Assembly (NCBI RefSeq): GCF_014653175.1
Contig: NZ_BNAG01000003.1
Location: 124,001 to 188,000 of the forward strand
Source of the DNA: Roseivirga thermotolerans
GTDB lineage: Bacteria > Bacteroidota > Bacteroidia > Cytophagales > Cyclobacteriaceae
Length of the DNA: 64,000 bases
Reading direction: 5' to 3'
The notes beneath the pieces were generated by a model, which did not search any database, was not told the DNA's origin, and saw only the letters and a program-made list of their open reading frames with translations. Each line of letters opens with the position of its first letter. Position 1 is the first letter of the stretch. The position numbers and the translations under genes are program-made. This document shows, piece by piece, positions 62,286-64,000 of the stretch.

Positions 62286-64000
62286 TCATTCGTTTCTTAG
62301 CGTTAGAGCCGGGTTAGAGCGGGCGGCTTTCCAGGTTTGTGATCCTATGGTTAGAAAGCCTATGCCAAAAATAATTATTACTCCCAGGCTCAATTCCAGT
62401 AGTCCAATGTTTGCCCGATTGGCCTGATCGGCTAAAATCAGTTCATCGAATAAATAGTAAGTGGCTGGTACAGCAATGGCCGTGGCCAATAGCAACAGGA
62501 GCATAAAACCTCTGGACAGTAGCGTAATAAGGCTGCCTTCGGTGGCACCCAATACTTTACGTATACTTATTTCCTTTAGTCGGGTCTCTGCAGTATACAC
62601 ACCCATGCCCAGTAGCCCAAGCGAAGCAATACATATGGTTAAGAAGGCCAGGAAACCTACCAGGGTATAGGTGACTGAAAACTGTTCATAGGCTCTTTCC
62701 AGACCATCTTTATAGAAATATCCTTTAAAGTCGTGCACCTCATCGAATCCGGCCCAGGCCTCTTCTATTTTCTTGCGGGTTGAAAGTAAATCGTTGCTGG
62801 AAATCTTTAAACTTAGCATTCGGGCTTCTTGTGGTTTATGTCTGAAGGCGAAGCATTCAATCTCAGAGTCCAGGGTGGCATAATGAAAGTTTTCAACCAC
62901 TCCCACAATAGTTAAGCGTTCTCTGCCGAACTTCAGGCTTTCGCCTATGGCTTCTTCGGGGCTGCCCAGTTTAAAGTGCTTTATAAACTGCTCGTTCACA
63001 ATCATGCTTTCTTCTACCTCTACCGAGTTTTTCTCAGGAAAATTGCTGCCGGCCAGCAACCTGTGTTTCATTAGGGGAATATAGCGATGGTCTATACTAG
63101 AGTAATAGACCGATGCAGAATCCAGACCATCGTCAGACTTTACCTGGTTGGCCCAGCGGCTTCCAATACTCAGTATATGTGATGACTTGGCAATGTCTGT
63201 AACCTCCGGAATTTGCTCAAACATGGCTTTGGTGAGTTGAGGGTCGTTGTTCTGAAGGTCAATATTCAGCACGTTTTCCGTATCGAAGCCCAGATTGAAA
63301 TTCAAAGCATACTTGAATTGTCTATGAGAAATGGAGGCTGATATAATGAACATCAGCGACAAGGTAAACTGAATGACGATGAGTGCTTTGCGTAGGTTGA
63401 TTTTTGAAAAAGCCTTGGGGCCTGATGCGCTTTTAAGCACCTGAATGGCCTTGAGTTTGGAGAGGAACAAAGAAGGTAGAAATCCGGCAAAGAAGCCTAC
63501 CAAAAGCGCAAATGCGATAAAGTAAACCAATACAATAGGCTCGTGCTCCAACCGCAACGTACTCTGAATTTCCGGGTTGAGGTTGAGAAACATTGGCCGA
63601 ATAAGAAAGAATATAAAGTAGGCCATTATGAGTGAGGCAAGCGATATAAGACAGGCCTCAACAATGAATTGAGTAAACACCTGCTTACGTTGTGCACCTA
63701 CTACTTTTCTTACCCCAACTTCTTTGGCTCTCCGTAAAGAACGGGCTATAGATAGGTTGGTATAGTTGAAACCGGCAGAAAGTATTACCACAAAGGCTAG
63801 GCCTGCAAATACCCAAATAACCTCCCGGCCTATACTAGGGCCTAGTTGGTTGCTTGTGTTAGAAGGCCCCAGCATTATTTTGGTAATGGGCTGAGCCGCC
63901 AATTGAATGTTTACTTGCTTCGATTCACTGTTTTCGTCAGCGGCAATGGCGTTGAGGCGATTTTCTATGTCGGCAATGTCAGTTTGATCGTCCAGCCTGA
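62286..64000 (-). CDS. FtsX/MacB-type ABC permease (permease 5, 5' partial)
   Basis: The frame is open from 62286 to the window edge, giving about 571 C-terminal residues; no start is visible because the gene continues beyond 64000. It contains the first FtsX block (VIWVFAGLAFVVILSAGFNYTNLSIARSLRRAKEVGVRKVVG), the second MacB-like domain and the final FtsX helices ending NPALTLRNE. It is closest in type to permeases 2 and 3. A PadR gene may lie outside the window. Confidence 0.88.
   Translation of the reverse strand, partial: RLDDQTDIADIENRLNAIAADENSESKQVNIQLAAQPITKIMLGPSNTSNQLGPSIGREVIWVFAGLAFVVILSAGFNYTNLSIARSLRRAKEVGVRKVVGAQRKQVFTQFIVEACLISLASLIMAYFIFFLIRPMFLNLNPEIQSTLRLEHEPIVLVYFIAFALLVGFFAGFLPSLFLSKLKAIQVLKSASGPKAFSKINLRKALIVIQFTLSLMFIISASISHRQFKYALNFNLGFDTENVLNIDLQNNDPQLTKAMFEQIPEVTDIAKSSHILSIGSRWANQVKSDDGLDSASVYYSSIDHRYIPLMKHRLLAGSNFPEKNSVEVEESMIVNEQFIKHFKLGSPEEAIGESLKFGRERLTIVGVVENFHYATLDSEIECFAFRHKPQEARMLSLKISSNDLLSTRKKIEEAWAGFDEVHDFKGYFYKDGLERAYEQFSVTYTLVGFLAFLTICIASLGLLGMGVYTAETRLKEISIRKVLGATEGSLITLLSRGFMLLLLLATAIAVPATYYLFDELILADQANRANIGLLELSLGVIIIFGIGFLTIGSQTWKAARSNPALTLRNE

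Noticed and set aside
49955-64000. Assembly duplication or recent tandem amplification of the permeases
   Set aside because: The copies differ strongly in sequence, spacing and codon use, so they are old paralogs.
1-64000. CRISPR arrays, tRNA or rRNA genes, prophage
   Set aside because: No regularly spaced direct repeats, cloverleaf-like genes, rRNA sequence or phage structural genes were recognised on reading; a covariance-model scan was not possible.

Overview
The window looks like the chromosome of a gliding-lineage member of the Bacteroidota, most likely order Cytophagales. The evidence is a gldA plus fused gldF-gldG gliding cassette, TonB receptors with carboxypeptidase-like N-terminal domains, families largely confined to this phylum (DUF4290, DUF5686, DUF6607), genes without Shine-Dalgarno sequences, and promoters of the Bacteroidota type (TTG, about 20 nt, TAnnTTTG). 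No rRNA, tRNA, CRISPR array, prophage or intact transposase was seen. All coordinates of short motifs were counted by hand.

Layout. 1-2.9 kb: end of a secreted LamG protein, an FMN reductase and purine nucleoside phosphorylase. 3.0-14.0 kb: an iron/heme block entirely on the minus strand. It holds a heme-type operon (TonB receptor, HmuY lipoprotein, DoxX-like protein, DUF6607), an orphan NarL-type response regulator with an altered phosphoacceptor site, and a siderophore-type operon (TonB receptor, DUF3325-like, DUF3649-like, PepSY reductase). Both receptor promoters carry a Fur-like 9-1-9 box at the start site and a NarL-geometry inverted repeat upstream. 14-17 kb: a membrane protein, an SDR and a serine hydrolase, followed by a 760-base gene-free stretch. 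17.8-21.1 kb: gldA-gldFG. 21.2-28 kb: sulfur assimilation in two arms (sulfite reductase, siroheme synthesis, rhodanese; and DUF2061-APS reductase) around dnaN and an Rrf2 regulator, with a shared operator-like palindrome before both arms. 28-35.2 kb: housekeeping genes (VIT1 transporter, murA, DUF4290, UvrD helicase).

35.4-40.1 kb is the best candidate for an undescribed system. It is a compact AT-rich operon encoding a membrane protein, two small paralogous four-cysteine peptides with double-glycine-type leaders, a secreted carboxypeptidase-regulatory-like protein and a C39-peptidase ABC exporter, next to a small HTH regulator. It reads as a two-peptide bacteriocin-like secretion locus.

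40.2-49.9 kb: a glycosyltransferase, an ECF sigma factor with a small Cys-rich partner, gmk, nadD, DUF5686, ExbD, a DsbA-like protein and a penicillin acylase family lipoprotein. 49.9-64 kb: an array of five large paralogous FtsX/MacB-type permeases (the last cut by the window edge) and three PadR regulators. Each PadR gene is preceded by two copies of a palindrome with form TCNN-N5-NNGA whose half-site differs between paralogs, which suggests that the regulators have diverged into separate specificities. The array also contains a 205-base MITE-like element with a 5-base target duplication, and a dispersed hairpin repeat that separates one operator pair.
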